Counted from the first letter of the stretch, positions 21,034 through 32,824 are shown. The stretch is DNA of 64,000 nt from Bradyrhizobium sp. RP6 (GCF_003837805.1 NZ_RQIT01000001.1:682001-746000); one strand, 5' to 3'. A program made the numbers and translations. The notes: generated by a model from the sequence alone, not told the origin.

Positions 21034-21903
21034 ATGGCCGCGGGCATGACATCGGCGGCTTCGCAGGTTTCGTCACCGGTCGGCATCGTCGCCGGCGGCG
21101 GCGCCATGCCGTTCGCAGTCGCCGAGTCGCTCGCCGCGCACGGCATCACGCCGGTGCTGTTTCCGCTGCGCGGGGCCTGCGATCCCGTGCGGGTGGAGAA
21201 ATTCCGCCATCGCTGGATCTCGGTCGGCCAGCTCGGCCGCGCGATGCGGCTGTTTCGCGAGGAGGGCTGCCGCGACCTGATCTTCATCGGCACCCTGGTG
21301 CGGCCCTCGCTGTCGGAGATCCGTTTCGACGTCAAGACGCTCCGCCTGCTCGGCAATGTCATCCGCGCCTTTCGCGGCGGCGACGATCATCTGTTGTCCG
21401 GTGTCGGCCGCATGCTCGAGCAGGACGGCTTTCGCATGGTCGGCATCAAGGACGTCGCACCGGATCTGCTGATGCCCGAGGGCTGCATCAGTCGCGCCTG
21501 GCCCAGCGACACCAGCAAGGCCGACATCGAGCGCGGGCGCGCGGTGCTGACCGCGCTCGGTCCGTTCGACATCGGCCAGGCCGCGGTGGTGATCGACGGC
21601 CATGTCGTGGCGGTCGAGGACATCGAGGGCACCGACGCGCTGCTCGCCCGCGTCGCGCGGCTGCGTGAGGAGGGCCGTATCCGCGCCGCCACAGGTCGCG
21701 GCGTGCTGGTGAAGGCGCCGAAGAGCGGCCAGGATCTCCGCTTCGACCTGCCGACGATCGGCCCGCGCACGATCGAGGGCGTCGCGGCCGCCGGCCTTGC
21801 GGGCATCGCCGTCATCGCCGGCAACACCATCGCCGCGGAGCCGCAAGCGATGATCGCGCTTGCCGACGCAAAATATCTCTTCATCATCGGCCTGCCCGCG
21901 TGA
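21034..21903 (+). CDS. lpxI: UDP-2,3-diacylglucosamine pyrophosphatase LpxI
   Basis: Hydrolyses UDP-2,3-diacylglucosamine to lipid X, the step done by LpxH in enterobacteria and by LpxI (DUF1009) in alphaproteobacteria. It is 289 aa. The N-terminal part has GIVAGGGAMP and FIGTLVRPS. The C-terminal domain has KAPKSGQDLRFDLPTIG and IAVIAGNTI, which are family hallmarks. ATG 21034 lies seven bases after lpxA; an internal ATG at 21046 is possible. The stop overlaps lpxB by one base (TGATG). No lpxH-like gene occurs in the window, consistent with LpxI serving this step. Confidence 0.92.
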   Translation: MAAGMTSAASQVSSPVGIVAGGGAMPFAVAESLAAHGITPVLFPLRGACDPVRVEKFRHRWISVGQLGRAMRLFREEGCRDLIFIGTLVRPSLSEIRFDVKTLRLLGNVIRAFRGGDDHLLSGVGRMLEQDGFRMVGIKDVAPDLLMPEGCISRAWPSDTSKADIERGRAVLTALGPFDIGQAAVVIDGHVVAVEDIEGTDALLARVARLREEGRIRAATGRGVLVKAPKSGQDLRFDLPTIGPRTIEGVAAAGLAGIAVIAGNTIAAEPQAMIALADAKYLFIIGLPA

Positions 21904-23078
21904 TGCAGGGGCGCGATCCCATGCGCAAGATCTTCCTGATCGCCACGGAAGAATCCGGCGACCGGCTCGGCAGCGCCTTGATGAAGGTGCTGCGCCAGCG
22001 CCTCGGCGACGGTGTACAGTTCCTGGGCGTCGGAGGCCGCACCATGGCGCGCGAGGGGCTCGAATCGCTGTTTCCGATCGAGGAGTTGTCGATCGTCGGC
22101 TTTGCCGCGGTGGTGCAGCAACTGCCGAAGATCCTGCGGCTGATCCGCGACACCGCTGACGCGGTGGCCGAGGCCGCGCCCGACGCCCTCGTCATCATCG
22201 ACAGCCCCGACTTCACCCATCGCGTCGCCCGCCGCGTGCGCGCGCGCAATCCCGCGATCCCGATCGTCGACTACGTCTCGCCGCAGCTCTGGGCATGGCG
22301 GCCAGGACGGGCGCGGACCATGCTCGGCTATGTCGACCACGTGCTCGGCCTGCTGCCGTTCGAGCCCGAGGAATACCGCAAGCTCGGCGGGCCGCCCTGC
22401 AGCTATGTCGGCCATCCCCTGATCGAGCAATTGGGCTCGCTGCGGCCGAGTGCGGAGGAGCAGACGCGCCGCGACAGTGAGCCGCCGGTGCTGCTGGTGC
22501 TGCCCGGCAGCCGCCGCAGCGAGGTCAGGCATCATCTCGACGTGTTCGGCGCAACGCTCGGCCGCTTAAGGGGTGAGGGCTGTGCGTTCGAACTGATGCT
22601 GCCGACCATGCCGCATCTCGAAGCCACCATCCGCGAGGGCATCGCGCATTGGCCGGTCGAACCTCAAATCGTGATCGGCGAGAACGAGAAGCGTTCCGCC
22701 TTCCGTATCGCGCACGCCGCGCTGGCCAAATCCGGCACGGTGACGCTCGAGCTCGCACTGTCGGGCATTCCGATGGTGACGGCGTATCGCGTCGGTGCCA
22801 TCGAGGCCTTCATCCTGCGCCGCGCCATCCGCGTCTCCTCAGTGATCCTCGCCAATCTCGTGATCGGCAAGGATGTCATTCCGGAGTTCTTGCAGGAGGA
22901 GTGCACGCCGGAGAAGCTGGCACCGGCGCTCGCCGAATTACTGACGGATTCGCCCCTCCGCCGAGAGCAGGTCGCGGCATTCGCCCGGCTCGATCAGATC
23001 ATGTCGACCGGCAACAAATCGCCGAGCGTGCTCGCCGCCGACATCGTGCTGGCGACGATGCGCAAGGGCCGGCGGTAA
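21903..23078 (+). CDS. lpxB: Lipid-A-disaccharide synthase
   Basis: GT19 glycosyltransferase that joins lipid X to UDP-diacylglucosamine, forming the lipid A disaccharide at the inner membrane. It is 391 aa. ATEESGDRLG at the N-terminus, VSPQLWAWRPGR and LPGSRRSEV in the middle, and LAKSGTVTLELAL in the C-terminal donor domain are conserved blocks. ATG 21903 overlaps the lpxI stop. ATG 21921 (MRKIF) is an equally plausible start with AGGGG nine bases upstream. It is the last gene of the cluster and is followed by a strong bidirectional hairpin. Confidence 0.95.
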   Translation: MQGRDPMRKIFLIATEESGDRLGSALMKVLRQRLGDGVQFLGVGGRTMAREGLESLFPIEELSIVGFAAVVQQLPKILRLIRDTADAVAEAAPDALVIIDSPDFTHRVARRVRARNPAIPIVDYVSPQLWAWRPGRARTMLGYVDHVLGLLPFEPEEYRKLGGPPCSYVGHPLIEQLGSLRPSAEEQTRRDSEPPVLLVLPGSRRSEVRHHLDVFGATLGRLRGEGCAFELMLPTMPHLEATIREGIAHWPVEPQIVIGENEKRSAFRIAHAALAKSGTVTLELALSGIPMVTAYRVGAIEAFILRRAIRVSSVILANLVIGKDVIPEFLQEECTPEKLAPALAELLTDSPLRREQVAAFARLDQIMSTGNKSPSVLAADIVLATMRKGRR

Positions 23079-23090
23079 ACCCGCAAACGA

Positions 23091-23120
23091 AAACGGCGCC
23101 ATCGTGAGATGGCGCCGTTT
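23091..23120. terminator. Bidirectional terminator between lpxB and gltA
   Basis: AAACGGCGCCATC-GTGA-GATGGCGCCGTTT is a perfect 13-bp stem with a 4-base loop, sitting between two convergent genes. It reads with A/T flanks on both strands, so it can end both transcripts. Confidence 0.9.
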
Positions 23121-23141
23121 CGAAAGCCGGGACGGCCGAAC

Positions 23142-24446
23142 TTACTTGCGATCGCCGATCGGCACGTAATCGCGCTTGGTCACGCCGGTGTAGAGCTGGC
23201 GCGGACGGCCGATCTTCTGCTGCGGATCCTCGATCATCTCGCTCCACTGGCTGATCCAGCCGACGGTGCGGGCGACCGCGAACAGCACGGTGAACATCGA
23301 GACCGGGAAGCCCATCGCCTTCAGCGTGATGCCCGAATAGAAGTCGACATTCGGGTAGAGCTTGCGATCGATGAAGTACTGGTCGCTGAGCGCGATCTTC
23401 TCGAGCTCCATCGCCACCTTCAGCATCGGATCGTCGCCATGGCCGGTCTCCTTGAGCACGGCGTGACACATCTTCTGCATGATCTTGGCGCGCGGATCGT
23501 AGTTCTTGTAGACGCGGTGACCGAAGCCCATCAGGCGGACTTCGGAGTTCTTGTCCTTCACCTTGGCGATGAACTCGGGGATCTTGTCGACCGTGCCGAT
23601 GTCGTAGAGCATGTTGAGCGCGGCTTCGTTGGCGCCGCCATGCGCGGGGCCCCAGAGGCAGGCGATGCCCGCCGCGATGCAGGCGAACGGGTTGGCGCCC
23701 GAAGAGCCGGCGATGCGCACCGTCGAGGTCGAGGCATTCTGCTCGTGGTCGGCGTGCAGGATGAAGATCTTCTCGAGCGCATCGGCGAGCACGGGGCTCA
23801 CCTTGTAATCCTCGCAGGGCACCGCGAAGCACATGTTGAGGAAGTTCTCGGCAAAGCCCAGCGAGTTCTTCGGATAGATGAAGGGCTGGCCGACGGTGTA
23901 CTTGTAGGCCATCGCCGCCAGCGTCGGGATCTTGGCGATCATGCGCATGGACGCGATCATGCGCTGCTTCGGATCGTTGATGTCGGTCGAGTCGTGATAG
24001 AACGCGGCGAGCGCGCCGACGGCCGCTACCATGATCGCCATCGGATGGGCATCACGGCGGAAGCCCTGGAAGAAGCGGGCCATCTGCTCGTGCACCATCG
24101 TGTGATGGGTCACGCGGTGGTCGAAATCCTTCTTCTGCGAGGCGGTCGGCAGGTTCCCGTAGAGCAGGAGATAGCAGGTCTCCAGGAAGTCACCATGCTC
24201 GGCGAGCTGTTCGATCGGGTAGCCGCGGTATTCCAGCACGCCCGCGTCGCCGTCGATATAGGTGATCTTGGACTGGCAGCTCGCGGTCGACGTGAAGCCC
24301 GGATCGTAGGTGAACAGGCCGGACTGGCCGTAGAGCTTGCCGATATCGACGACATCGGGCCCGACGCTGCCGCTGAGGATCGGAAGCTCGTAATTCTTGT
24401 TTCCTACCGTCAGCGTGGCGGTCTTATTGCTTGGTTTTGCGTCCAT
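23142..24446 (-). CDS. gltA: Citrate synthase
   Basis: Condenses oxaloacetate and acetyl-CoA at the entry to the TCA cycle. It is 434 aa, matching the hexameric type II enzyme of proteobacteria. Catalytic segments visible are [24 protein letters not shown] and the C-terminal VDFYSG region carrying the Asp-loop. The N-terminus [12 protein letters not shown] resembles other rhizobial GltA; the frame upstream to 24503 is non-coding. It is on the minus strand, convergent with lpxB and 144 bases downstream of gltX, with room for its own promoter. Confidence 0.96.
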   Translation of the reverse strand: MDAKPSNKTATLTVGNKNYELPILSGSVGPDVVDIGKLYGQSGLFTYDPGFTSTASCQSKITYIDGDAGVLEYRGYPIEQLAEHGDFLETCYLLLYGNLPTASQKKDFDHRVTHHTMVHEQMARFFQGFRRDAHPMAIMVAAVGALAAFYHDSTDINDPKQRMIASMRMIAKIPTLAAMAYKYTVGQPFIYPKNSLGFAENFLNMCFAVPCEDYKVSPVLADALEKIFILHADHEQNASTSTVRIAGSSGANPFACIAAGIACLWGPAHGGANEAALNMLYDIGTVDKIPEFIAKVKDKNSEVRLMGFGHRVYKNYDPRAKIMQKMCHAVLKETGHGDDPMLKVAMELEKIALSDQYFIDRKLYPNVDFYSGITLKAMGFPVSMFTVLFAVARTVGWISQWSEMIEDPQQKIGRPRQLYTGVTKRDYVPIGDRK

Positions 24447-24590
24447 CGTAGTCCCCGATGTGTGGTGAAACGGGCCGAAGCCGGAGGCCCCTAGGCAGAT
24501 CATGGGGCAGGCCGGATGTTCCAGAATGTACGGGGGAGATGGGTATATTATTGCTATGTGCGCTGCAAGATCGCCGCACGCTTGGTCGAC

Positions 24591-26015
24591 TTACGTCGTA
24601 GACTGGTCGTCAAGCCGGCCCAGGGTTTCCTGGCGCCCCAGAACGTCCAAAACCTCAAATATACCAGGCGACGTCGTCCGTCCGGTGAGCGCCGCCCTCA
24701 GTGGCTGGGCAACCGCGCCGAGCTTGAGACTATTTTCCTCGGCGAAGGCGCGCAGCGCGGCTTCGGTGGCGGTGCCGCTCCACGTCTCGACTTTCTCCAG
24801 CGCGGAATGAAGCTGGCCGATCAGCTTGCGGTTCTCTTGTGTCAACAGCGCCTGCGCCTTGGGATCGAGCTCCAGTGGCCTGTCGGCGAAGATGAAATGG
24901 GCGGCGTCGATCAGCTCGATCAGCGTCTTGGCGCGCTCCTTCAGGGCCGGCATGGCCTTGAGGAGCTGCGCGCGCGTGGTGTCGTTTAACTTGGCCTTAA
25001 GCTCGTTGCGTCCGGGCACGTGATCGAGCACGTCCTCGAACATCTTCACGAGCGATTGATCGTCGGTGTGGCGGATGTAGTGACCGTTGAGGTTCTCCAG
25101 CTTGGCGAAGTCGAAGCGGGCGGCGGCGCGGCCGACGCTGGCAAGGTCGAACGCCGCGATCATCTCCTCGGTCGAGAAGATCTCCTGGTCGCCATGGCTC
25201 CAGCCGAGCCGGACGAGGTAGTTGCGCAACGCGGCCGGCAGGTAACCCATGGCGCGGTAGGCATCGACGCCCAGCGCGCCGTGCCGCTTGGACAGTTTCG
25301 AGCCGTCCGGGCCATGGATCAGCGGGATGTGGGACATGCTCGGCAGCGCCCAGCCCATCGCATCGTAGATCTGCTTCTGGCGCGCGGCGTTGATCAGATG
25401 GTCGTCGCCGCGGATCACATGGGTGACGCCCATGTCGTGGTCGTCGACCACCACGGCGAGCATATAGGTCGGGTTGCCGTCGCCGCGCAGCAGGACGAGA
25501 TCGTCGAGGTTCTCGTTCTGCCAGACCACGCGGCCCTGAACCTGGTCCTCGATCACGGTCTCGCCGGTCTGCGGCGCGCGCAGGCGGATGGTGGGCTTGA
25601 CGTCGCTCGGAGCGGTCGCGGGATCGCGGTCGCGCCACATGCCGTCATAGAGGCGCGTGCGCCCCTCCGCGCGCGCTTTCTCGCGCATGGCAGCGAGCTC
25701 CTCGGCCGTGGCGTAGCAGCGGTAGGCCTTGCCGTCGGCCAGCAGCTGCTCGGCCACCTCGCGATGGCGCGCAGCGCGGGCGAACTGGTAGATGACCTCG
25801 CCGTCCCAGCCGAGCTCCAGCCATCTCAGGCCGTCGAGGATGGCTGCGATGGCTGCCTCCGTGGAACGCTCCCGGTCGGTATCCTCGATCCGGAGCAGCA
25901 TCTTGCCGCCGTGCTTCTTCGCATAGAGCCAGTTGAACAGCGCCGTGCGCGCACCCCCGATATGGAGGAAGCCGGTCGGCGAGGGAGCGAAGCGCGTGAC
26001 GACGGAATCGGGCAT
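24591..26015 (-). CDS. gltX: Glutamyl-tRNA synthetase
   Basis: Class I aminoacyl-tRNA synthetase charging tRNA-Glu; 474 aa, the bacterial GluRS length. The HIGH-type motif reads HIGGARTAL near the N-terminus, IEDTDRERS follows, and the KMSKS-type motif reads KLSKRHG. The C-terminal part is the helical anticodon-binding domain. ATG 26015 gives [15 protein letters not shown], the canonical start. A full GlnRS gene is transcribed divergently from the other side of the 155-base gap. Confidence 0.96.
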   Translation of the reverse strand: MPDSVVTRFAPSPTGFLHIGGARTALFNWLYAKKHGGKMLLRIEDTDRERSTEAAIAAILDGLRWLELGWDGEVIYQFARAARHREVAEQLLADGKAYRCYATAEELAAMREKARAEGRTRLYDGMWRDRDPATAPSDVKPTIRLRAPQTGETVIEDQVQGRVVWQNENLDDLVLLRGDGNPTYMLAVVVDDHDMGVTHVIRGDDHLINAARQKQIYDAMGWALPSMSHIPLIHGPDGSKLSKRHGALGVDAYRAMGYLPAALRNYLVRLGWSHGDQEIFSTEEMIAAFDLASVGRAAARFDFAKLENLNGHYIRHTDDQSLVKMFEDVLDHVPGRNELKAKLNDTTRAQLLKAMPALKERAKTLIELIDAAHFIFADRPLELDPKAQALLTQENRKLIGQLHSALEKVETWSGTATEAALRAFAEENSLKLGAVAQPLRAALTGRTTSPGIFEVLDVLGRQETLGRLDDQSTT

Positions 26016-26170
26016 TCTTGGCAGGGCCTATGCATTTGAGGCGGTGGTGTATAGCAGGAACGGGGCATAACTAAAGCCCGACGGCGGACCCGGCGGCCCT
26101 TGCTTAAGCTCTTGGCGTGGCCGCGCGAATTTGGCAGAAGGACCGCTGATTTCCCTGCAGGATTTTCGTA

Positions 26171-27847
<1,677 letters not shown>

Positions 27848-27854
27848 GGCAGAC

Positions 27855-28241
27855 ATGAGCACCGAAGCCGACGCCATCGTTTCCGCCGTCATCGCGAAAT
27901 GGTGCGCCGGCTTTGCCAAGCTCGACGCGGCCGCGCTGTCGTCGCTCTATGCGAAGGATGCGTTCTTCTTCGGCTCCAATCCGAAACTCTATCGGGGCAG
28001 GGGCGGCGTCGCTGACTATTTCAATGGGTTGCCGCGCTGGCGCGAACCCAGCGCGACCTTCTCCGAGGTGAACGCTGTGCAGGCCAGCCCCGATCTGATC
28101 AACATGGCCGCGATCATCGCGTTCGATCTCGCCGGGGAGCGCCCCGATCTCGTCGTCAAGATGAGCTGGGTCCTCATCCGCGAGGACGGCGAGTGGAAGA
28201 TCGTCAATCATCACGCTTCGTCGCAGGCGCCGCTGATCTGA
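27855..28241 (+). CDS. SnoaL-like / NTF2-fold protein
   Basis: 128 aa. The sequence pattern is that of NTF2-like cone-fold proteins (SgcJ/SnoaL-like): an N-terminal helix with AKWCAGFAKLDAAALSSLYAKDAFFFG, a central GVADYFNGL segment, and a C-terminal strand pair ending GEWKIVNHHAS. Such proteins bind small hydrophobic ligands or act as isomerases/hydrolases; no specific substrate can be read from the sequence. ATG 27855 lies seven bases after glnS and probably shares its transcript. A palindromic repeat copy begins ten bases after the stop. Confidence 0.8.
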   Translation: MSTEADAIVSAVIAKWCAGFAKLDAAALSSLYAKDAFFFGSNPKLYRGRGGVADYFNGLPRWREPSATFSEVNAVQASPDLINMAAIIAFDLAGERPDLVVKMSWVLIREDGEWKIVNHHASSQAPLI

Positions 28242-28250
28242 CGCGCCTGA

Positions 28251-28350
28251 GCATGATCCGGAAAAGTGCGCAGCGGTTTTCCGAAAAGACCATGCTTGAA
28301 CAGCAACCAAAAGCGGATGACGATTCATCCTAATCGCATCGCGCTTTAGC
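28251..28350 (-). repeat. Palindromic intergenic repeat, copy B
   Basis: Inverted copy of the element at 11221-11306. On the minus strand it reads GCTAAAGCGCGATG at one end and CCGGATCATGC at the other, with the same TTTTCGGAAAACCGC core. Arms GCATGATCC (28251 on) and the GGTC-type partner differ by one base from copy A. It lies ten bases after the SnoaL-like gene. Both copies follow a stop codon immediately, so they may act as 3'-end structures. Confidence 0.85.
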
Positions 28351-28429
28351 CGCACACAGCATCGTCATCGGGCGGCGGAAACGAACGTGGGACTGGTGCG
28401 TTGGCTGGGATCCAAACAAGGATCCCGCC

Positions 28430-28663
28430 ATGCAGAACATCGCAGAGCATATGGAAGTGATCGGCGCCGACGGCGTCCATGTCGGCACCGTCGACCGTGT
28501 CGAGGGCAACCGCATCAAGCTGACCAAGAAGGACAGCGGCGAGGGCAGCCACAAGGGGCACCATCATTTCATCGACAAAGGCCTCGTTGCCGACGTCGAA
28601 GGCAACAAGGTCCGGCTCTCGGCCAAGGCCTCGGTCGCGGTGACGATGGAAGAGGAAAAGTAG
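28430..28663 (+). CDS. DUF2171-domain small protein
   Basis: 77 aa. The sequence starts with EHMEVIGADGVHVGTVD and continues with IKLTKKD and HHHFIDKGLVADVEGNKVRLS, the pattern of DUF2171, a short beta-rich domain related to PRC-barrel-like folds. Bradyrhizobium genomes carry several such genes; their function is not known. It is followed 96 bases later by comEC on the same strand. It is preceded by AAGGATCCCGCC, which offers only a moderate ribosome-binding site. Confidence 0.8.
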   Translation: MQNIAEHMEVIGADGVHVGTVDRVEGNRIKLTKKDSGEGSHKGHHHFIDKGLVADVEGNKVRLSAKASVAVTMEEEK

Positions 28664-28759
28664 TGCGCTCCGCCGCCTGTTCCTGATTTGTGCCGCTATT
28701 CGCGCAGTCGCGCGTTCCGGTAGCCTCCATTCCCGTCGCGTATCGTAAGGTGCAGGGGA

Positions 28760-31039
28760 ATGGCGGAGCCGGGCCGGCCAGTGCGCTCCCAGGGAGTTGC
28801 GGGGACGTGGCCGGTCGGCCGCGCCGAACCGGCGGGCGGCTTTGCGTCGGCGGGCTTTGGTGTCTGGCCGCCAATCGTCGAAACGCTGCGCGAATGGACT
28901 CGCGCCGAGGCCGGCGCCGGGAGGTTGTTGCCTTGGGTGCCCGTCGCTTTCGGCACGGGCATCGCGCTGTATTTCGCCGCCGATCACGAGCCGGTGCTGT
29001 GGGTCGTTGTCGCAACGGCTGTCGCGCTCATGCTGGGTGCGGTCCTGCTGCGCCGGCGCCGGCTGTTTGCTCCCATGATCATGATCGCGGCGGTCGCGGC
29101 CGGTTTTGCCGTTGCGACCTGGAAGACGGCGCGCATCGCCCATGCCGTGCTGGCCAAGCCGCTCTATTCGGTGTCGCTGTCGGGGTTCGTGGAGGCGCGC
29201 GACATCCGTGAGCGTACCGATCGCTTCGTGCTGCGCGTCAGCGCGATGGAGGCGCAGCGCAGCGACGTCAAGCTCGAGCGTGTCCGCCTCTCGGTGCGCA
29301 AGGGCTCGGCACCGGAGGTCGGCAGCTTCGTGCAATTGAAGGCGCGGCTGCTGCCGCCGATCTCGCCGGTGCGCCCCGGCAGCTACGATTTCTCGCGGGA
29401 CATGTTCTTCCAGGGCATTGGCGCCTCCGGCTTCGTGATGGGCGCGATCACGGCCGCGCCGCCGCCGGATGCCGTCGGCTTGCGGCTGCGCTACGCGGCT
29501 TTCATGCAGGGCCTGCGCGATGCGATCGATGCCCGCATCCGTGCGACGCTCGAAGGCGACAATCGCGCGATCGCGACCGCGCTGCTGACGGGGCGGCGCG
29601 ACGCGATTACCGCGCCCGTCAACGACGCGATGTTCGTCTCCGGGCTCGGCCATGTGCTGTCGATCTCCGGCTATCACATGGCGGTCGTCGCCGGTGTCGT
29701 GTTCTTCGCTGTTCGCGCGCTCCTCGCGCTGATCCCGGGGCTGGCGGCCGGCTTCGCCATCAAGAAGTGGTCGGCAGCCGCGGCGCTTGTTGCGGCTGCG
29801 TTCTATCTGCTGCTGTCCGGCGCGGAGGTCGCGACGCAAAGATCGTTCTTCATGACGGCGGTGGTATTGATCGCCGTGATGGTGGACCGCCGCGCCATCA
29901 CGTTCCGGACGCTGGCGGTGGCCGCGCTGATCGTGCTCGCAGTCGCGCCCGAGGCGCTGGTTCATCCGAGTTTTCAGATGTCCTTTGCGGCAACGCTCGG
30001 GCTGGTGGCGCTGGTGCAGATCGGCATGCCGAACCTGCTCGCATCGCCCGATCATTCCACAACGGCGCGGATCGCGTTGTGGGGCGGCCGCGAGATCGCG
30101 ATGCTGTTCCTGGCCTCGTTGATCGCGGGGCTTGCGACCACGCCCTATGCCGCCTTCCACTTCCACCGCGTGACGCCGTACGGCGTGCTCGCCAATCTCG
30201 GCGCGATGCCGATGGTCTCGGCGCTGGTGATGCCGGCGGGGCTGTTGGGGTTGCTCGCAGCCCCGTTCGGACTCGACGGCGTGTTCTGGTGGCTGATGGG
30301 AATCGGCATCGACTGGATGGTCGCGGTCTCGCGCTGGGTAGCGGCACTGCCGGGAGCGGTCGGCCGCATTCCCGCGTTCGGGATCGCGCCGCTGATCGTG
30401 GCGAGCCTCGGGATCATCGTGATGGGGCTGCTGCGCACGCCCCTGCGCTGGTCCGGTGCCCTGGTGCTGCTGGCAGCGATCCTCTGGGGGCTGTCGGTGC
30501 GGCAACCCGATATCCTGATTGCCGGGGATGGCGCGAGTGTCGCCGCGCGGGGCAGGGACGGGCAGCTGCATGTGATCCGTGCGAGCAAGGATGGCTTCCT
30601 GCTGAGGGAATGGTTAGCTGCCGATGCCGATGCGCGCGATGCCGGCAACGCCTCGCTGGCCAACGGTGTGTCGTGTGACGAGTCCGGCTGCGTGACGCCG
30701 CTCGCGGACGGTCGGCTGGTCGCGTTGGCGCTCCGCATCGACGCACTGGCCGACGATTGCAGCCGCGCCGCGCTGGTGGTGACGGCGCTGCCCGCGCCGC
30801 CTGATTGTGCGGCGATGGTTGTCGATCGGCCGCGGCTCGCCAGTCAGGGCGCGCTGGCTCTGACGCAGAGCGGTGACGGCTTCTCGGTTCAGGCAGTGAG
30901 GGCGAGAGGCACAAGCCGCCCCTGGCTGCCGGCCGGCGCCGGCGAGGGCGATTTCGACGGCAGCCTTGCGCCGAAGACGGCCGTGCCCCGCAACCGGGAC
31001 GCGACGCCATCGGAGACGGACTTGCGGGCGGACGATTGA
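28760..31039 (+). CDS. comEC: ComEC/Rec2-family DNA uptake channel protein
   Basis: 759 aa membrane protein. An N-terminal hydrophobic pair (about residues 55-125) precedes a DUF4131-like soluble segment (about 140-250) and the Competence domain (about 270-550), with LSISGYHMAVVAG and ATQRSFFM as conserved blocks and about seven or eight membrane spans. In Bacillus, ComEC ends in a metallo-beta-lactamase domain. Here the C-terminal 170 residues lack any HxHxDH motif and look like a degenerate version, as is common in alphaproteobacteria. The role in DNA uptake is inferred from the family. It stands next to lexA in several related genomes. The ATG 28760 start is plausible but not strongly supported. 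Confidence 0.88.
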   Translation: MAEPGRPVRSQGVAGTWPVGRAEPAGGFASAGFGVWPPIVETLREWTRAEAGAGRLLPWVPVAFGTGIALYFAADHEPVLWVVVATAVALMLGAVLLRRRRLFAPMIMIAAVAAGFAVATWKTARIAHAVLAKPLYSVSLSGFVEARDIRERTDRFVLRVSAMEAQRSDVKLERVRLSVRKGSAPEVGSFVQLKARLLPPISPVRPGSYDFSRDMFFQGIGASGFVMGAITAAPPPDAVGLRLRYAAFMQGLRDAIDARIRATLEGDNRAIATALLTGRRDAITAPVNDAMFVSGLGHVLSISGYHMAVVAGVVFFAVRALLALIPGLAAGFAIKKWSAAAALVAAAFYLLLSGAEVATQRSFFMTAVVLIAVMVDRRAITFRTLAVAALIVLAVAPEALVHPSFQMSFAATLGLVALVQIGMPNLLASPDHSTTARIALWGGREIAMLFLASLIAGLATTPYAAFHFHRVTPYGVLANLGAMPMVSALVMPAGLLGLLAAPFGLDGVFWWLMGIGIDWMVAVSRWVAALPGAVGRIPAFGIAPLIVASLGIIVMGLLRTPLRWSGALVLLAAILWGLSVRQPDILIAGDGASVAARGRDGQLHVIRASKDGFLLREWLAADADARDAGNASLANGVSCDESGCVTPLADGRLVALALRIDALADDCSRAALVVTALPAPPDCAAMVVDRPRLASQGALALTQSGDGFSVQAVRARGTSRPWLPAGAGEGDFDGSLAPKTAVPRNRDATPSETDLRADD

Positions 31040-31162
31040 GGAGCGATGCGGGGGAGGTCGATCGGACGGGATCCGCAGGACGCAAACCATACCATCTCGC
31101 CGGCCTCGGCCGGCGATGGCATTTCATTCCTGGCCCACGACCATCGGCCGGGGGCGACGACG

Positions 31163-31597
31163 TCAGCCGATCGGCAGGCGCGTGATCGTGGACCGCGTGT
31201 CGGCAGCGATCTGCGGCTTGTGCTCGCGTTCGGCAACCGGCTGGGTCACCGGCAGTTGCAGCACGGTCGCGCGCTGGCCTTCGACGAGCTGTGTCACCAG
31301 CACGTATTTGCCGTCGGGGAATTCGATCGCGTCATGATGGCGATCGGGAATGTGCGGATCGATCTTGCCGAACTTGCCGACGCGGGAATTGACGGTACGC
31401 GTCCAGATCCAGCGATTGTCGTAACGGACGTTGTCGGCGAACGCGAGCTCCGTTCCCGGCAGCAGGCAGACCGCAACCGAGAGATCGGCTTCGGAGGCGA
31501 AGCCGCGCGTCGAGGTGCCGCGGAACGTTGTTGTGACGATCGTCTCGCCGACTTCGGCGGGGCGTGTCGCGACGGCATGCAGGCTGTAGTCACACAT
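31163..31597 (-). CDS. Conserved hypothetical protein of rhizobia
   Basis: 144 aa starting MCDYSLHAVATRPAEVGET. I recognise it as a conserved hypothetical of Bradyrhizobium-type genomes but know no function. The visible pattern is a mainly beta-strand protein, with repeated Val/Thr-rich segments (ETIVTTTF, WIWTRTVN, DGKYVLVTQ, QRATVLQLPV) and no signal peptide, membrane span or obvious catalytic motif. The frame is open upstream to 31696, but the conserved MCDYSLHA start at 31597 is preferred. It is preceded in its own direction by AGGAGCACCCG. Convergent with comEC. Confidence 0.75.
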   Translation of the reverse strand: MCDYSLHAVATRPAEVGETIVTTTFRGTSTRGFASEADLSVAVCLLPGTELAFADNVRYDNRWIWTRTVNSRVGKFGKIDPHIPDRHHDAIEFPDGKYVLVTQLVEGQRATVLQLPVTQPVAEREHKPQIAADTRSTITRLPIG

Positions 31598-32122
31598 CGG
31601 GTGCTCCTCATGCGAAGATAGCGACCCGCACCTCCTTTGGAGGCGCAGGCCTCTATCAGGGTGGAAGCACGCAACGCTCTGCTCTGTTGTAGGCAAATCT
31701 GCGGCTGCGTCCGCAAGCCGCGATCACATTATCTTTCCCGGATTCGATAGGAACAAAGACGATGCATGCGTGTTCGGAAGGCGCGTGCGTCAGCGCCCCG
31801 CGGCTGCCAACCAACGTGAATTGCCGGCTCGATTGCAGAGGCTGTGCGATTGCATTTCGCACTTGCGGCTCGCTGGCCCAATTCCGTTCGCATTTGGCGG
31901 TGCGATTGTGTGGCAACGGCTTGCGGCGCGCTGGTGTTGCGGTCAGCGCTGGCGCATGACGTTTCCTCGAACTCCCGGGCCGCGAAGCGATGCTGCTGCG
32001 CGCGGCGTGTCGAGGATGTCGCGCCGGAGGAGGGGGCCGGATAGTCTGAGCAGAACCGGAAAGACCATCCAGCCGGAGCGGAGAATGACCCGCTCCAATC
32101 AGTGTAACGAGCGCAGGACCGC
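31598..32122. other. Intergenic region without a supported gene
   Basis: This 525-base gap lies between the conserved hypothetical gene and lexA. Short open frames exist (for example 31762-31959 on the plus strand) but have no recognisable sequence and unlike amino-acid usage. The end next to lexA contains the hairpin at 32075-32096. The 120 bases upstream of the hypothetical gene are the likely site of its promoter. Nothing resembling a tRNA or known small RNA was seen. Confidence 0.5.
32075..32096 (-). terminator. Hairpin downstream of lexA
   Basis: GGAGCGG-(8 bases)-CCGCTCC forms a 7-bp stem 27 bases after the lexA stop codon in the direction of lexA transcription. No T-run follows on either strand. 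Confidence 0.5.
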
Positions 32123-32824
32123 TCAGTACTTCCGGTACAGCCCGATCAGCTTGCCCTGAATCTTCACGCGGTTCGGCGGAAGAATGCGGACTTCGTAGGC
32201 GGCGTTGGCGGGCTCGAGCGCGATTGAGGCGCCGCGGCGGCGGAAGCGCTTGAGCGTGGCCTCCTCGTCGTCGATCAGCGCCACCACGATGTCGCCGGTG
32301 TCGGCGCTCTCGTTGCGCTGGATCAGCGCCATGTCGCCGTCGAGGATGCCGGCCTCGACCATCGAATCGCCGCGCACTTCGAGTGCGTAGTGCTCGCCCG
32401 AGCCGAGCATGTCAGGCGGCACGCTGATGGTGTGACTGCGCGTCTGCAACGCCTCGATCGGCGTGCCGGCCGCGATGCGGCCCATCACGGGCACCGCGAC
32501 GGGACGCTCGCCCTCGTCCACAGGCGGGCTGGAGGTCGCGCGCACCTTGCCGAGATTGCCCTCGATGACGCTCGGCGTGAAGCCGCGGCGGCTGCCGGCG
32601 GCGGCCTGCAGCTCGGGCAGCTTAATGACCTCGATGGCACGGGCGCGGTTGGGCAGGCGGCGGATGAAGCCGCGCTCCTCGAGCGCAGTGATCAGGCGAT
32701 GGATGCCTGACTTCGAGCGCAGATCGAGCGCATCCTTCATCTCGTCGAAGGACGGCGGCACGCCGCTCTCCTTCAGACGTTCACTGATGAACCGCAGAAG
32801 CTCGTATTGTTTGCGCGTCAACAT
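32123..32824 (-). CDS. lexA: LexA SOS repressor
   Basis: Self-cleaving repressor of the SOS DNA-damage regulon; 233 aa, typical for alphaproteobacteria. The N-terminal winged-helix domain begins [10 protein letters not shown] and includes the recognition-helix region [10 protein letters not shown]. The cleavage site is Ala119-Gly120 in GRIAAGTP. The catalytic dyad is Ser154 (GDSMVEAG) and Lys192 (ATLKRF). The start at 32824 gives the standard N-terminus; an in-frame codon 11 residues upstream is unlikely. An SOS box lies about 100 bases upstream, consistent with autoregulation. moeA, upstream on the same strand, ends 176 bases before. Confidence 0.96.
   Translation of the reverse strand: MLTRKQYELLRFISERLKESGVPPSFDEMKDALDLRSKSGIHRLITALEERGFIRRLPNRARAIEVIKLPELQAAAGSRRGFTPSVIEGNLGKVRATSSPPVDEGERPVAVPVMGRIAAGTPIEALQTRSHTISVPPDMLGSGEHYALEVRGDSMVEAGILDGDMALIQRNESADTGDIVVALIDDEEATLKRFRRRGASIALEPANAAYEVRILPPNRVKIQGKLIGLYRKY

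Noticed and set aside
31762..31959. Short plus-strand ORF in the gap before lexA
   Set aside because: Cys/Arg-rich composition, no ribosome-binding site and no recognisable sequence.
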